A stretch of DNA of 64,000 nucleotides from positions 4,847,501-4,911,500 of the forward strand of contig CM034402.1 in the NCBI GenBank assembly GCA_019925095.2, written 5' to 3'. Under the pieces are notes generated by a model. That model did not search any database and was not told where the DNA came from. It saw only the letters and a list, made by a program, of their open reading frames with translations. Shown here piece by piece: positions 1 to 9,720 of the stretch. Origin of the DNA: Dendrolimus kikuchii (lineage: Eukaryota; Arthropoda; Insecta; Lepidoptera; Lasiocampidae). Position 1 is the stretch's first letter; the number at the start of each line of letters is the position of its first letter. The position numbers and the translations under genes are program-made.

Positions 1-560
1 CAATGGCCTATTAGCAGGGTTATGCATTTTTTAATATGAAATACATGAATCTCGGAAACTCGGGATAAGTAATTTTACTAAAGGCATACCCGACTTACAA
101 CGATTGTTGTACTAAAGATTTTATCAATCAGTGAAAAATTCGCATCGGAATCATTTTTTTTCGGAATGGCCACTTTAATCCTCTCTCAAGCAACTCCCCG
201 TTGGGTTCTCGGGATATGAAGTGTTAAGAGATTATAAGTCCGGGAATTTACTATCGGTCAGCGAAAGTCGCATCGAAATTGGAACGGAAGTTTTTACGTG
301 AATCTCGAAAAAACTACCACACGAAAAATGTAAAAAACAAAAGACTGCACTTTTATAAATTTATAATTTTACTAGGATATGCCCGTGACTTGACTTGAAA
401 TTCTGAGGACACAAATAACCGCAACATTCAATAAAAATGGAAGCCATCATTTTAGTGAAAATTGTGTCGGAATGACGTAATTTTTATGCACCCGACCAAT
501 TTCAAACCGCTTCCGAAAAAATTCCCGCGGGATTCCCGGGGTAAAAATTTACCATGCCTA
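1..560. other. Unclassified AT-rich sequence
   Basis: No convincing coding region. The longest open frame overlaps the S2 fragment that follows and has no recognisable motif. The stretch has a mosaic look, with several short GC-rich patches near 195-215 and 520-545, which suggests old repeat debris, but I cannot assign a family. Confidence 0.3.
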
Positions 561-568
561 GAATATAC

Positions 569-620
569 TCGGAACCTCTGCGTCCCAGTAAGCTCGGCCG
601 GCAAAGCCTTAGTCCACTTT
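569..620 (-). repeat. S2 tRNA-derived SINE fragment
   Basis: About 50 bases match the head of the S2 SINE seen more completely at 27602-27845 and 47825-48072, in the same minus orientation. Only the part between the tRNA-like A and B boxes survives, with several substitutions. It is a truncated, old copy. Confidence 0.5.
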
Positions 621-654
621 TTTAAGATTCTACTTTCATGCTTTGCATTGATGT

Positions 655-790
655 AATGTCCGTGACAATACCTAAGGGCTCAGCGGAAGATCAGCGCTGT
701 TTTTAACAGACCAGTATTATGCTGAGACTGATGCCCCTTTTTAGGACTTTAGTTTTAAATTTGTTAATAATTACTGTTGACAACTAGTTC
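655..790 (+). repeat. LINE 3' UTR remnant
   Basis: The segment shares its order of motifs (a GGAAGATCAGCGCTG-like block, then GCTGAG, then a T-rich stretch) with 18640-18835. It looks like the untranslated 3' end of a CR1/Jockey-type LINE. Family assignment is from recognition only. Confidence 0.35.
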
Positions 791-938
791 ATCACAGGCT
801 GGTTTGTGTTAAAAATAGAATTGTCTGTTTGCAACTAACTGTGTCAGTAATAACTGTATTACAAAAGATTAAAATTATATTCTCTCTGTACGAACAACTC
901 GTTTCTCTTCCATCTTCCATCTATACCACCAAAAGATT

Positions 939-1070
939 ATGGCTCTTTCCACGAAATTTACCATCAGAAACCTCTGCGGACTAGATGGCTATTCTACGTG
1001 GAAATGTGCAATGAAAATGATTTTCATACGTGAAAAACTTCATTCTCTATACTATTGTAATAAAACTTAG
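939..1070 (+). pseudogene. Ty1/copia gag N-terminal remnant
   Basis: An ATG at 939 opens 43 codons ending in TAG at 1068-1070. The peptide has the layout typical of the copia-type Gag start: a short leader, then a LxGxxYxTWK-like block (Leu15, Gly17, Tyr18, Thr20, Trp21, Lys22), then a Met/Ile-rich helix. In intact elements this begins the capsid polyprotein. After the stop no gag, protease, integrase or RT sequence follows, and an A-family repeat begins at 1386, so only the 5' tip survives. Upstream sequence (about 770-930) could include the 3' part of the element's 5' LTR, but no second LTR copy is present to prove it. The call rests on one short motif. Confidence 0.45.
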
Positions 1071-1385
1071 TTACAAACATTGCAATCCGATGGCGTCAAC
1101 AAAACTGTTGTCTTCAATTTTTCTATCTGTTCTCTTGAAAGTTTCGAACAAATAACATGAGCTGCTACATTGTGACTTATAAAATTCCCTGCTAAAAATT
1201 TTATACGAAGTCAGTGAAAGCTAGACAAAAGTTGAGTTTGCTTTAAGATGAGAAAATTTCAAGATAGTTTACGACAATGGATAAAATACTTTACACGATT
1301 CGGTCGAAATATAAAAATGGCATTTTTGCTCTTAGTAATATCGAGAATTATAGCGATTTTTTAATACTACTGCAGTACAGTATTA

Positions 1386-2096
1386 TCTGTGCAGGAACGA
1401 AGAAAGAATACTGTTACGAGTTACAGGACTCGAATTAAAATGCCGTTGCAATTACTATAGAATTTATTAGAACTATACAAACAACTAGTGCAAACGTAAT
1501 GCGCGATTCAATAACACGCGCAAAGTCCGTCAGAATATAGGTTATCGAATGTACACAAGTCTCGGCTTGATCGTGGTTCTCGCTAGACTGCCGATCTCTC
1601 CATTGGGCCATTGTTTTATAATGCACCGATGCAATATGTCTACCTGGCAAACGTCGACGCATTTTCCTAGAAACTGTTTTCTAATTACAAATTTTAAACA
1701 CAAAGTAAACAAAAGAAGATAGTCATAAAACAGTTTCAATGTTATTATCTCAAAATTGTGTTTTATGGCAGGCAGGTGTGTATCCACTTTTGACGGCGCG
1801 TAACAATACAATTTCTTGCGGTTAGGGAGCCTGTCGTAAGAGACTACAAAATAACACATAGCAAGGTGGTGGGGAATTTGCGCGTCTGGATGGTTACCAT
1901 CGCTGGAGTAGAGCTGTTCGCCATAACAACTTTGAGTTGTGTTTCGACATTAGTGACCAGGTTCTAGCCTGGTTTTAGAGAGAGGCAACACATTATTAGC
2001 ACCTTTCGTGTTACAAATGTCCATAGGCGATGGTAACCATTTTCCATCAGGTGGGCCGTCTGTCTGTTTACTATACTCGTGCCATTAAATAAAAAA
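1386..2096 (+). repeat. Family A SINE-like copy, split by a solo LTR
   Basis: The 5' end (GTGCAGGAACGAAGAAAG-like) lies at 1386-1411 and resumes at 1810 after the solo LTR. The copy then continues through the middle of the element to the AATAAAAAA tail near 2090. Removing 1412-1809 gives the usual ~310 bp A layout. It is moderately diverged from the younger copies at 9412 and 38057. Confidence 0.8.
1412..1805 (+). mobile_element. Solo LTR (family L), 394 bp, with ATAC target duplication
   Basis: The element starts TGTTACGAG and ends GTAACA, the TG...CA inverted termini of an LTR. It is flanked on both sides by the 4-bp duplication ATAC (1408-1411 and 1806-1809). The host sequence is an A repeat whose two halves join correctly when the LTR and one ATAC are removed. 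No internal retrotransposon sequence is present, so this is a solo LTR left by LTR-LTR recombination. Other copies are at 7350, 24860 and (5'-truncated) 45528. A 4-bp duplication fits Ty3/gypsy-type integrases. Confidence 0.85.
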
Positions 2097-2205
2097 CAGC
2101 AGATAGACTGACGGCCCCTCTATTTGAAAGTAATTTCCGTCGCCTGTGAACGTTTGCAACACTAAAAGTGCTACCAATGTGCTACCAGCCTCGAGGCCGG
2201 AACAA
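2097..2205 (-). repeat. Partial A copy abutting the previous one tail-to-tail
   Basis: Starting directly after the A-rich tail of the preceding copy, the sequence reads as the 3' third of family A on the opposite strand (CAGCAGATAGACTGACGGCC onward). The two copies meet at their A tails and could form an imperfect hairpin in RNA. Confidence 0.65.
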
Positions 2206-3056
2206 AACTCAATGTTTTTATGACTAAGTGTGATAGCCATTCAGAGGAGGAAGAGGTGGATGTGGGTTATTTTGCTGCCGCAAGGATTAGTGGTCTTCCT
2301 CGGTTCCTGCACTAGTTCCCCTTGTGGCTACTGGCGACCTAAACGGTCGCCAGTAAAGACTGGACATGGAAAAGAGAAGGCTAATATAGTTGACGCAAAC
2401 TTAGTGATGCCTACGGGTGCGTTCCTTTAGTATTTCACAACGCCCAAAATGCTCCGTCTACCGTTCCACATGGCGACCACGGTCGTCATGGTCGTGGCGA
2501 ATGATTTTCGCTCACGCAGCGCCCACAACGACCCATGTCAAGAGGTGGATTGAAAAACCGTTCCACTTGAATTTACGATTGTGACGCCGGCAAGCAAGTG
2601 GAACGGGAAAAATGGCTTAAATGAACGTGGTCGTTGTGAGACTCTTGTGGAACATAGCCTACGTCTACGTACATATCGATTGACAAAGAAGTTAACGATG
2701 AAAGCTATTAATAGAGCAATATATTTATTGTTTTGTGAATTATGAGTGTGGAATAGTAACGGTTCGCAGATTAAAGCTATAGCCAGCATAAAGCCACCAA
2801 AATATAATTGAAAACCAATATATACATTCAAAGAAATGATTTTAACATAAAAGTAATGAAATACTAAAAACTCTCAACTATGGAAAAATGAAAATGTCAA
2901 GTGACTTGATGAGTCATTAACATTTTTGTTTAAAAAATTGTGTGTGTGCAGTTCACACGCAATAGAAGTGAAACAAAGTGTGACAAGGGGTGGAAGGGAT
3001 TCTAAATTTCCAGACGTCACTTTTCATATATTACATTGTTATAATATATTTAATAG
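2206..3056. other. Non-assigned stretch with a GC-rich block and small hairpin
   Basis: From 2230 to 2640 the base composition is clearly more GC-rich than the surroundings. A perfect 11-bp inverted repeat lies at 2329-2339 and 2345-2355 with a 5-base loop. Open frames here are short and show no motif I recognise. The remainder to 3056 is AT-rich with nothing supportable. Confidence 0.3.
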
Positions 3057-3300
3057 TCGTGGTAGCGTAATGGCTAGCGCACGCCTCCCAGACTCGAAGG
3101 GCGCGGATTCGATCCTGACCGGAACGCATGCACCACTTAGGCAGTTTTCTGACCTAATGTGCATATTGTTCCAATTATCACATGCTAACAACGGTGAAGA
3201 AAAACATCGTGATGCAACCTGCACATCGAGATACCCGATGTGTCAAACCTGCCAAGCCGCCTTGGACAAGCGTGGCGGGTAACTGTCCGTTCCCCCCTAT
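3057..3300 (+). repeat. S1 tRNA-derived SINE
   Basis: The head resembles a tRNA promoter: an A-box-like TAGCGTAATGG near 3063 and a B-box-like GGATTCGATCC near 3107, about 35 bases apart. A conserved non-tRNA body follows (CGCATGCACCACTTAGGCAG, then a segment ending CGGGTAACTGTCCGTTC). Such SINEs are transcribed by RNA polymerase III and moved by a partner LINE. Other copies are at 4484, 32741 and, diverged, 47185. Confidence 0.75.
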
Positions 3301-3838
3301 TATATTTAATATATTTAAGCTTCAAAACATTTCCAACTCTATCCGTATGTGCATAGGGTTTAAATGATTAAATATACTTATAATGTATTCTATGTCACTC
3401 TCGCAGGCTTAGACCTATATTGATTTATGTGTTTATCTCTTCAAGTGTCGCTTTTTCGTTTCATCGAGTTTCAAATCACAACAATTCTAAAGAAGTATCA
3501 ATTCAAAAAGATCATAAATGCACAAAGGTATACATACATAATATGTAATACAAAACATAGAGTACATAAAATGTAAATATAATTTCACGAAATTGGAAAT
3601 TACTTGTCCCTTTAGTCTGTAGTCTGAAAATATTTATCGTCCTTCGGTTGGCTACAAATCATGGCCACTGCAAATATTAAATGTCACAAACATTACCTAC
3701 TGCAGTGGAGAGACCGCTTTGTCTTTCTATTTGTTGTAGAATTTATTTTGTTTTGAAAATGCTTCACAGCGTATGCTCGGTTAAAAGGTTTAGAAATACC
3801 AAATGTGAACAGTAATATATTTACTGCTATTTATGATA

Positions 3839-3930
3839 AAAATAAATAGCAGTAAATAGTAGTAGTAGTAGCGCTCTGTTGTTCGTGCCTATCCCGCAAG
3901 AACTTGCGTGAAGTTATGTATGTATGTATG
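3839..3930 (+). mobile_element. B-family LINE 3' end, ~60 bp, with inverted filler at its 5' junction
   Basis: Bases 3871-3930 are the 3' terminus of LINE family B, ending in the (ATGT)n tail. An 11-bp target duplication (TATTTATGATA) lies at 3828-3838 and 3931-3941. Between the left duplication and the LINE there are ~32 extra bases. Of these, 3842-3858 is a perfect reverse complement of upstream target 3818-3834. The rest is a GTA-repeat filler. See findings. Confidence 0.8.
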
Positions 3931-4007
3931 TATTTATGATAGATATTGACATTTTCATGTGGCTTTTCTGTCATAGATTTTGGTTTTTATTCATTATTAT
4001 AATACTT

Positions 4008-4220
4008 AGCTGACAAAGATACAGACATTGTATATGGTCAAACTATGATGGGTAGTATACTGATCACTTTGGGGCTGAGTCGATGACACCCAGACTGTGG
4101 TGAATAACAGAAAGTCATTTTAAGAAAAAAAATCCTTCCTGGACTCGGACTTGGGGCCTTTGCGCTTCAATGAGTTCAGCCGATAAAAGCTTAGCTCACT
4201 CAACAATAGAAGTCGTCAAT
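4008..4220 (-). repeat. Degenerate S2 SINE
   Basis: The order of blocks matches the S2 copies at 27602 and 47825: on the plus strand GACAAAGATACAGACATTG, then GACACCCAGACTG, then the reverse of the tRNA-like head ending about 4220. Many substitutions and a small insertion mark it as old. Confidence 0.55.
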
Positions 4221-4483
4221 TATTTTGCATTTTTTTTTAATTATCAAGATAAGAGACGTTTTTACGTATGAAGAAGACAAAAACATAACACTAAATACTC
4301 GTATAGTATCTAAAATATACCAAATATAATGAAAAAAATACCCAAACTCAATTGCTACATCTATGTATTAATTTTATTACCATTTTAAGATTGATACTCC
4401 CACATTTGCCGATTAGCAAAAATGTGAAACATTTTTGTTGAATAAAACTCCCTAGTGTACTACTGTAGTCGTAATCTTAGTCT

Positions 4484-4760
4484 ACTAATGGCTAGCGCAC
4501 TCGTCCCAAACCGCCAGAACGCATGCACCACTTAGGTAGTTTCCTGACCAAATATGAATATTGCTACAATTACCACGTACTAACAACGGTTAAAGAAAAC
4601 ATCGTGATTAAATCTGCACATCAAGATAACCGACGTGTCAAACCTGCCAAGCCGTCTTGGACAAGCGTGGCGAGTATACTATCCGTTCCTTAATAATGGG
4701 AGGCCCGAGCCCATCAGTGGGTATAAATTGCGAAAATATGATCATGTTTCTGAATTCCGT
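4484..4760 (+). repeat. Degenerate S1 SINE
   Basis: The copy matches the one at 3057 from CTAATGGCTAGCGCAC through the CATGCACCACTTAGG block to the CAAGCGTGGCG block. The region holding the B box is deleted. The tail includes the GCCCATCAGTGGG motif seen at the 3' end of the copy at 32741. Confidence 0.6.
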
Positions 4761-4869
4761 ATGAAGCTCAAGTGGCTTCCTATTTCGTTTTCGCCGGAAT
4801 ACTCACATTCTAACTCTCCTTTATAATATATTATTTAATCCTAATAGTCCTCCTTATCTTTAGGAACGT

Positions 4870-5440
4870 GTGAATTCCTTCGCCTCTCCACTTCTGATAA
4901 TTTGCGCTCAGATACATACCGTAGACTCCTGACACCTGTACACACTTCATCTTTTTATGATAACTCTTTTACAGTGCAGGCTGTCAAACTCTAGAATACA
5001 TTGCCTCTTACTATCAGACAGGCCAAAACATTACCTAAATTTCGGAACTCTCTTACTATCTGTCTTAAATATACTCACTTACTTATTTATCTATTGTAAT
5101 ATATAAAATGCTTTTCACATATAATGTTACCAAATATATTTATTCAGATTATTTTGCATATACATATATATATTACTATTATATTTATATATGTATTAAA
5201 TTTATAAATTAATGTAAGTATGTATATTTAAATTGTACTGTCCTATCTTTTTTCTGCTCCACCTACATCGCCAGATTAGTTAAGAATTTCTTTTAAGCTG
5301 GGTTGCCTGGAAGAGATCGCTTTTAGCGATAAGGCCGCCTGTTGTTTTGCCAAGAAGTATTGTAATTATGCATTTTGTTTTTGTATTTGTTTGTTTTGGT
5401 GAGCAATAAAGTGTTACCTATCTATCTATCTATAAATTGT
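4870..5440 (+). pseudogene. CR1/Jockey-type LINE 3' end with (TATC)n tail
   Basis: Around 4965-5060 the plus strand, in a frame broken by changes, reads like the last part of a LINE reverse transcriptase: an aromatic block, then a LWNTLP-like motif followed by a basic helix. A 3' UTR then runs to 5435 and includes a stem-like GAAGAGATCGCTTTTAGCGA block. The copy ends in ATAAAGTG followed by CTATCTATCTATC. A minus-strand relative of the UTR lies at 30905-31085. The 5' end is truncated, as usual for target-primed insertion. Confidence 0.6.
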
Positions 5441-5804
5441 TATTATATCACAGTCATTACGACAAATGAATTCCTTGTAGCAACTACAAATAGAACTCAA
5501 CCTCTTGCAAAGCACACTATTGTCCCGCAACACTTCTTTTATAGTAGTATAAATTCTTGACCAATCATCTGGAGTGGGAGCTATAAAGCGTCCATTTTAA
5601 ACACCGTTGCTAGACCACTTGGCATTAGGTTGATGCGCTCTAAAAGAGCTCTCACGATCTCAGCTAGATCTCAGATGTGATTGTGGTGTTAATAAATCAA
5701 ATCGATTTTGAATGAAATGCAAAATGCATTTTGCTCTTTTTTATATAAAATGTCTAGATTTAGATTACGTATGAGTATAGAGAACAATGTGAATATTTTA
5801 AAAC
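5441..5804. other. Unassigned sequence
   Basis: AT-rich, no repeat family or coding motif recognised. It ends at the 13-bp target duplication of the B copy that follows (5805-5817). Confidence 0.3.
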
Positions 5805-5817
5805 AATTTAATAATCT

Positions 5818-6092
5818 TCATACATACATACATAACTTCACGCCAATTCCCTTGCGGGGTAGGCACGAACAACAGAGCGCCATTTAGGCTTATTCTTACA
5901 CACCTCGCTTGCTTCTTTGACATTCATAACTCTTGTCATGCACGCTCGTCTGTTCTTAAGGCTCCTGGCATCACCTTCTGCTAGTACACGATCAATTTGA
6001 TCATGGAAGGTTTGTCGTGGCCTTCCACGACTTCTGCACCCATCTACTTTTGCATCATGCATTATTTCCACATGCCCGAACCACCGGAGCAT
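5818..6092 (-). mobile_element. B-family LINE fragment (275 bp) with 13-bp target duplication
   Basis: This is a 5'-truncated copy on the minus strand. The (CATA)n end lies at 5818 and the truncation point at 6092. The duplication AATTTAATAATCT is at 5805-5817 and 6093-6105. The minus strand encodes the C-terminal tail of the element's polyprotein (84 codons, starting MLRWFGHVE and ending at a stop just before the ATGT tail), with a short internal deletion relative to the copy at 60852. The 5' junction is clean. Confidence 0.88.
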
Positions 6093-6349
6093 AATTTAAT
6101 AATCTAATAAATAATAATCTGCGTGCACCGGAACACAAACCAACTTGATTGATAATTTATTTTTATTTTTCCTCCCACCCATTTTAATATTACAAAATTA
6201 TTAGAGCTAGGCATGTTTGCTGAAGAGTTTCTTGCGCCGCTACATCTCTTCAAGTCACAAAATATTACGAAGCGGTGGTAAATTAAATAAAGCTCCCATA
6301 GAGTGAATAATAACTATAAACCAAAATTAATACTATTAAAATAATTAAA

Positions 6350-6388
6350 CATACATAACTTCACTGGCGTGAAGTTATGTATGTATGT
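6350..6388 (+). mobile_element. 39-bp palindromic B insertion with 12-bp target duplication
   Basis: The target duplication AAAATAATTAAA is at 6338-6349 and 6389-6400. The insert has 25 bases of the B 3' end (6364-6388, CTGGCG... to the ATGT tail). They are preceded by 14 bases (6350-6363) that are the exact reverse complement of part of that end. The empty site can be read in sister P copies at 35927 and 41335. Confidence 0.85.
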
Positions 6389-6466
6389 AAAATAATTAAA
6401 ATGGACAAATTGGCGATAGGCTAAATGAAACTTTAACAATACTCATTGACACTTAACATCTTTGTC

Positions 6467-6508
6467 TTCCGTGATCACGGCTACTAAAAAGTGGCCGAAA
6501 CGTCGGAA
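6467..6508 (+). ncRNA. Hammerhead-like structured motif in a P element
   Basis: The order of segments fits a type I hammerhead: a stem I half TTCC, a core-like GTGATCA, a stem II hairpin (GGCTACT / AGTGGCC with a 4-base loop, one G-U pair), then GAAA, CGTC, and the stem I partner GGAA. The canonical core would be CTGATGA. Here positions 3 and 8 are exchanged to G and C, and there is one extra C after A9. Activity is unproven. PLEs are known to carry hammerhead motifs. Confidence 0.4.
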
Positions 6509-6683
6509 TAGTAAAAATCAAATAAATTACCGCGCTTAAAGCCGTTAAAACGTAGTTTTATTATACAAAAGTATTGATAAAAAACAAGAACAAATACAGC
6601 AATATTAAATCTTCATGGAGCCCAGCAGTGCGATGTTTATGAATGATATAATAAGAAGTTTTCTTAGAAAAAATCTTACATAG

Positions 6684-6885
6684 GCCCACTTGATGGAAAG
6701 CGGTTACCATCGCCTATGGACATTCGCAACACCAAAGGTGCTACAACTGCGCTGCTGCTCTCTTAAGGGAGACTGGAACCTAGTCACTAATGCCGGAACA
6801 CAACCCAAGGTTGTTATAGCGACATACTTTAGACCAGGGATGGTAGCCGTCCAGTCGGGCAAAAGCCCTACCACCTGGCAAAACA
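6684..6885 (-). repeat. Family A copy, 5'-truncated
   Basis: On the plus strand the copy reads from GCCCACTTGATGGAAAGCGG to CCCTACCACCTGGC. This is the reverse complement of the A 3' two-thirds. Both the A tail and the 5' 100 bases are missing. It is close in sequence to the full copies at 38057 and 57729. Confidence 0.8.
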
Positions 6886-7345
6886 TATCATATCATTACA
6901 TATTCACGTGTCATTACCCTTGGAAAAATATTGATTCAGCAATATTATATATTCAAACAATGGCACTGCACATTTCGGTTATAAAACTTAATGTTCAATG
7001 AAAACGAAATTAACTGAACTGAGAGAAACTTGCTAATTATAAGACATAAAATAAATTGGTAACTTGTTCTTATTAAGTTTTAAATGAAATGGAATCTTGA
7101 TTCGAGGCAAAACGATAAAACCGAAGTCAAAACGGAAACGGTTTGCACAAAGTGGGTTCTCCCTGTTTTTCAATTTTTCAAAGTTTATTTTTTGGGTTTT
7201 GATGCGACATAGTAACCTCTAAGTTCATGTAAAACTATGTATGCCCCTCTAAATTTGAAACTATGAAGCGGACAATTTTAAAGAGATCAAGGTTGCAGAA
7301 TTTCAAAGTACTATCATTGAAAATTTATTTAGATTAATTATATAA
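6886..7345. other. Unassigned AT-rich sequence
   Basis: No repeat family or coding motif recognised. It ends at the solo LTR that begins at 7350. Confidence 0.3.
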
Positions 7346-7349
7346 ATAA

Positions 7350-7848
7350 TGTTACGAGTTGCAAGACTAGAATTAAAATACCGTTGGAATTATTGTAGAG
7401 TTTATTAGAACTATACAAACACGTATAACACAGTTACAAATATAACCGAACACAACAAAACCAAACGTATTGCAGAAGGTCGTAATTCAATAAAAGTTCC
7501 CCATTGTAAACACGTCGCGCCTTGATCGCGGTTCTCGCTCAACTGCTCCCTCCCTCAATCAGGCCATCATTTTATACTGCACAAATGCAATATGTCCGCC
7601 CGGCAACGTGGACCGAATTTCCTAGAATCAGCTTGTACTTTAAAATCCGCAACACCTGGCTAACAATTACAATACAACAATAGGCTGTTCTCTAGAAACG
7701 TATGCCAATAAATAAGTAAACAAAAGAAGACGATCATAAAAGAATTACAATAGTTTCAATGTTATTAGTTCAAATGCCGACGGGTAATAAATGTGCTTCT
7801 ACAAATCTGTACGTGGAATTTGTCTTTGTCGGCGCCTAGGTTGTAACA
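7350..7848 (+). mobile_element. Solo LTR (family L), 499 bp
   Basis: The element starts TGTTACGAG and ends TTGTAACA, and is collinear with the copies at 1412-1805 and 24860-25248 but longer internally. Flanking tetramers are ATAA (7346-7349) and ATAG (7849-7852), consistent with a 4-bp duplication carrying one later change. No internal retrotransposon sequence is attached. As the longest of the four copies it may be closest to the full LTR. Confidence 0.8.
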
Positions 7849-8224
7849 ATAGTAAGGTAATCAAGGTGTAGGTGGTTCACCAGATTCTTAAATTTAGGTT
7901 GCTGAAAGATATCCCGCCCGCTGTAAAAGTTAAATATGTTTTTTTTGTAATTGTTTATTTTGGTTTGCAATCAGGTGTTCCGGTCTCTATCCGTTCCGTA
8001 GTTTTTGTGGTATGGGCTATTTTCGATTGAATGCTTTTTCTTTGGTATCGAAGCCAATAACAAAACCTGGGGAAAGTTGTGACTCTTGCGGAAGCTTACA
8101 CTGGACGCTGACTGCCTAGCATTCAACAATTTTTTTATTATATTAAATTTTAAAAATCATTCCTATTGGTCGCTGAACTGTAAAACCTAAAATTAATTCT
8201 TTTATTTATTCATGGGAAGTTTTT

Positions 8225-8400
8225 TATTGTAGGTTCGCGTTTGACCACAATCTTGCCCTATGTGGGGCCAAGATATGGTCTAGGCTGGAGCACGCTTGCC
8301 TAGAAGGTACCTATTCACATGGGACTTGAAGACACCCAGGTTATATGTATCTGGAAAGACAGACTCCGGCAATGAGTTCCACTCCTTTGCGGTGCTTTAT
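8225..8400 (+). repeat. Interspersed repeat fragment (LINE UTR-like)
   Basis: The block GGTTCGCGTTTGACC, followed by CTTGCCTAGAAGGTACCTATT and GAGTTCCACTCCTTTGCGG, is one I associate with the 3' UTR of lepidopteran LINEs. A short minus-strand relative of its start lies at 26700-26755. It sits at the left edge of the tandem array. Confidence 0.35.
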
Positions 8401-8789
8401 CGCCTTTACTGAACCTTACGATGGGCACTGACTATCAAGAACTTAAGTTTTTTTTTAAAATTTTAAACACGGGAATCATTCATTCCCGTTGATCGCTGAA
8501 CTCTAAAATCTAAGATGATAAAAAAACACGGGAAGTTTATCACCTTTGCGGAACCTCACGATGGACACTAACTATCAAGAACTTATTTTTTTTATTTTAG
8601 GAACGGGAGTAATTCCCCTTGATCGCTGAACCCTAAAATCTATAATGAAAAAAACACCGAAGCTTATCACCTTTACGAAACCTTACGATGGGTCCTGACT
8701 ATCAAGAACTTAACTTTTTTAAATTTTGATTAATTTTAAAAACAGGAATCATTCCCCTGGATCGCTGAACCCTAATATTTAAAAGGTAC

Positions 8790-9235
8790 CACGCTCCTTA
8801 AAAAATATAGGTCCTAAGAAACGGGAACAAAAAAATGTTCGTAAAATGAAAACTACTGGGCCAAACTATATTAAATTTTTAGGGGACCAAATGGCAACTA
8901 TTCCGCATCAAACTAAATAAGAATCACGTAAATCGGATCTTAACTCTCAGAGTAATCGATGTACATATGGAACGGAATAGAATTTTTTTCATAAAAAATG
9001 TTCATAAAATGAAAACTACCAGGCTAAACTATGTCAATTTTTTAGGGGACCAAATGACAGCTATTCCGCGTCGAACAAAAAAAGAGTCGCGTAAATCGGA
9101 CTATAAATCTCGGAGTAATCTGTGAACATACATAAAAAAAACAAAACAAAAAGAAAAAAAAAGATTCTGACGAATTGAGAACCTTCTCCTTTTTTTGAAG
9201 TCGGTTAAAAATAAAACTAAATTAAAAAGTAAAAA
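8790..9235 (+). repeat. LINE-like 3' tail with two ~162-bp tandem units
   Basis: Units at about 8830-8991 and 8993-9144 share ATGTTC(G/A)TAAAATGAAAACTA, TTTTTAGGGGACCAAATG and CTCGGAGTAATC-like blocks. After an A-rich stretch the repeat closes with CCTTTTTTTGAAGTCGGTTAAA. A short minus-strand copy of that closing block lies at 11612-11662. It splits the ~130-bp array, so it inserted into it. Confidence 0.6.
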
Positions 9236-9411
9236 TAACAGGGGAAGTGCATAACATTTACGGAACCTCACGATGAACATTAACTATCAGGAACTTATTT
9301 TTTTTTAATTTTAGTAACTGGAAACATTCCCCTTGTTCGCTGAACCCTAAAATCTAAAAGTAAAAACAACACGGAAAGTTCATCACCTTTACGGAACCTT
9401 ACGATAGGCAC

Positions 9412-9720
9412 ATCCGTGCAGGAACGGAGAAAGAATACAATTCCCTGCGGCCGGGCGGTCTGTCGTAAGAGGCGACAGAACAACCCACAGCCAGCTGGTA
9501 GGCCATTTGCCCGACTGGATGGCTACCACTCCTGGTCTAAAGTATGTTGCCAGAACAACCTTGAGTTGTGTTCCGACATTAGTGACCAGGTTCCAGTCTC
9601 CCTTAAGAGAGCAGCAGCGCATTTGTAGCACCTTTCGTCCTGTAAATGTCAATAGGCGATGGTAACCGCTATCCATCAAGTGGGCCGTCTGCCTGTCTGT
9701 TGAACTCCTGCAATAAAAAA
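9412..9720 (+). mobile_element. Full-length family A copy with AGGCAC duplication
   Basis: The copy runs from ATCCGTGCAGG to GCAATAAAAAA (309 bp). It interrupts a unit of the tandem array, and AGGCAC is present on both sides (9406-9411 and 9721-9726). This gives precise element ends. The element has no ORF of its own. A B-box-like GGTTCCAGTCT sits near 9590, but I see no strong A box. The A-rich tail suggests a retroposed element. The last ~80 bases resemble a lepidopteran LINE tail, as expected for a SINE that borrows LINE machinery. Confidence 0.8.

Larger units (their letters stand above)
6119..6565 (+). mobile_element. Penelope-like element (P) 3' region
   Basis: The copy starts in the last codons of the endonuclease ORF (CACCGGAACACAAACC block) and runs through a conserved 3' UTR. 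It includes the palindrome CCGTGATCACGG at 6469-6480 and ends at TTAAAACGTAGTTTTATTAT. It is interrupted by a 39-bp B insertion (6350-6388) with its own 12-bp duplication. Other P copies are at 17045, 34685/35548, 35703, 40871 and 48546. Assignment to PLEs comes from the GIY-YIG-type protein encoded upstream in the 17045 and 40871 copies. Confidence 0.7.

Noticed and set aside
3057..3130. Genuine tRNA gene (A and B boxes present)
   Set aside because: The same head with the same non-tRNA body recurs at 32741 and 4484, and no cloverleaf acceptor end is present, so it is a SINE.
5841..5900. Regularly spaced short repeats suggesting a CRISPR array
   Set aside because: The CATA/ATGT repeats are LINE tails with no spacers; none of the window shows a repeat-spacer pattern.
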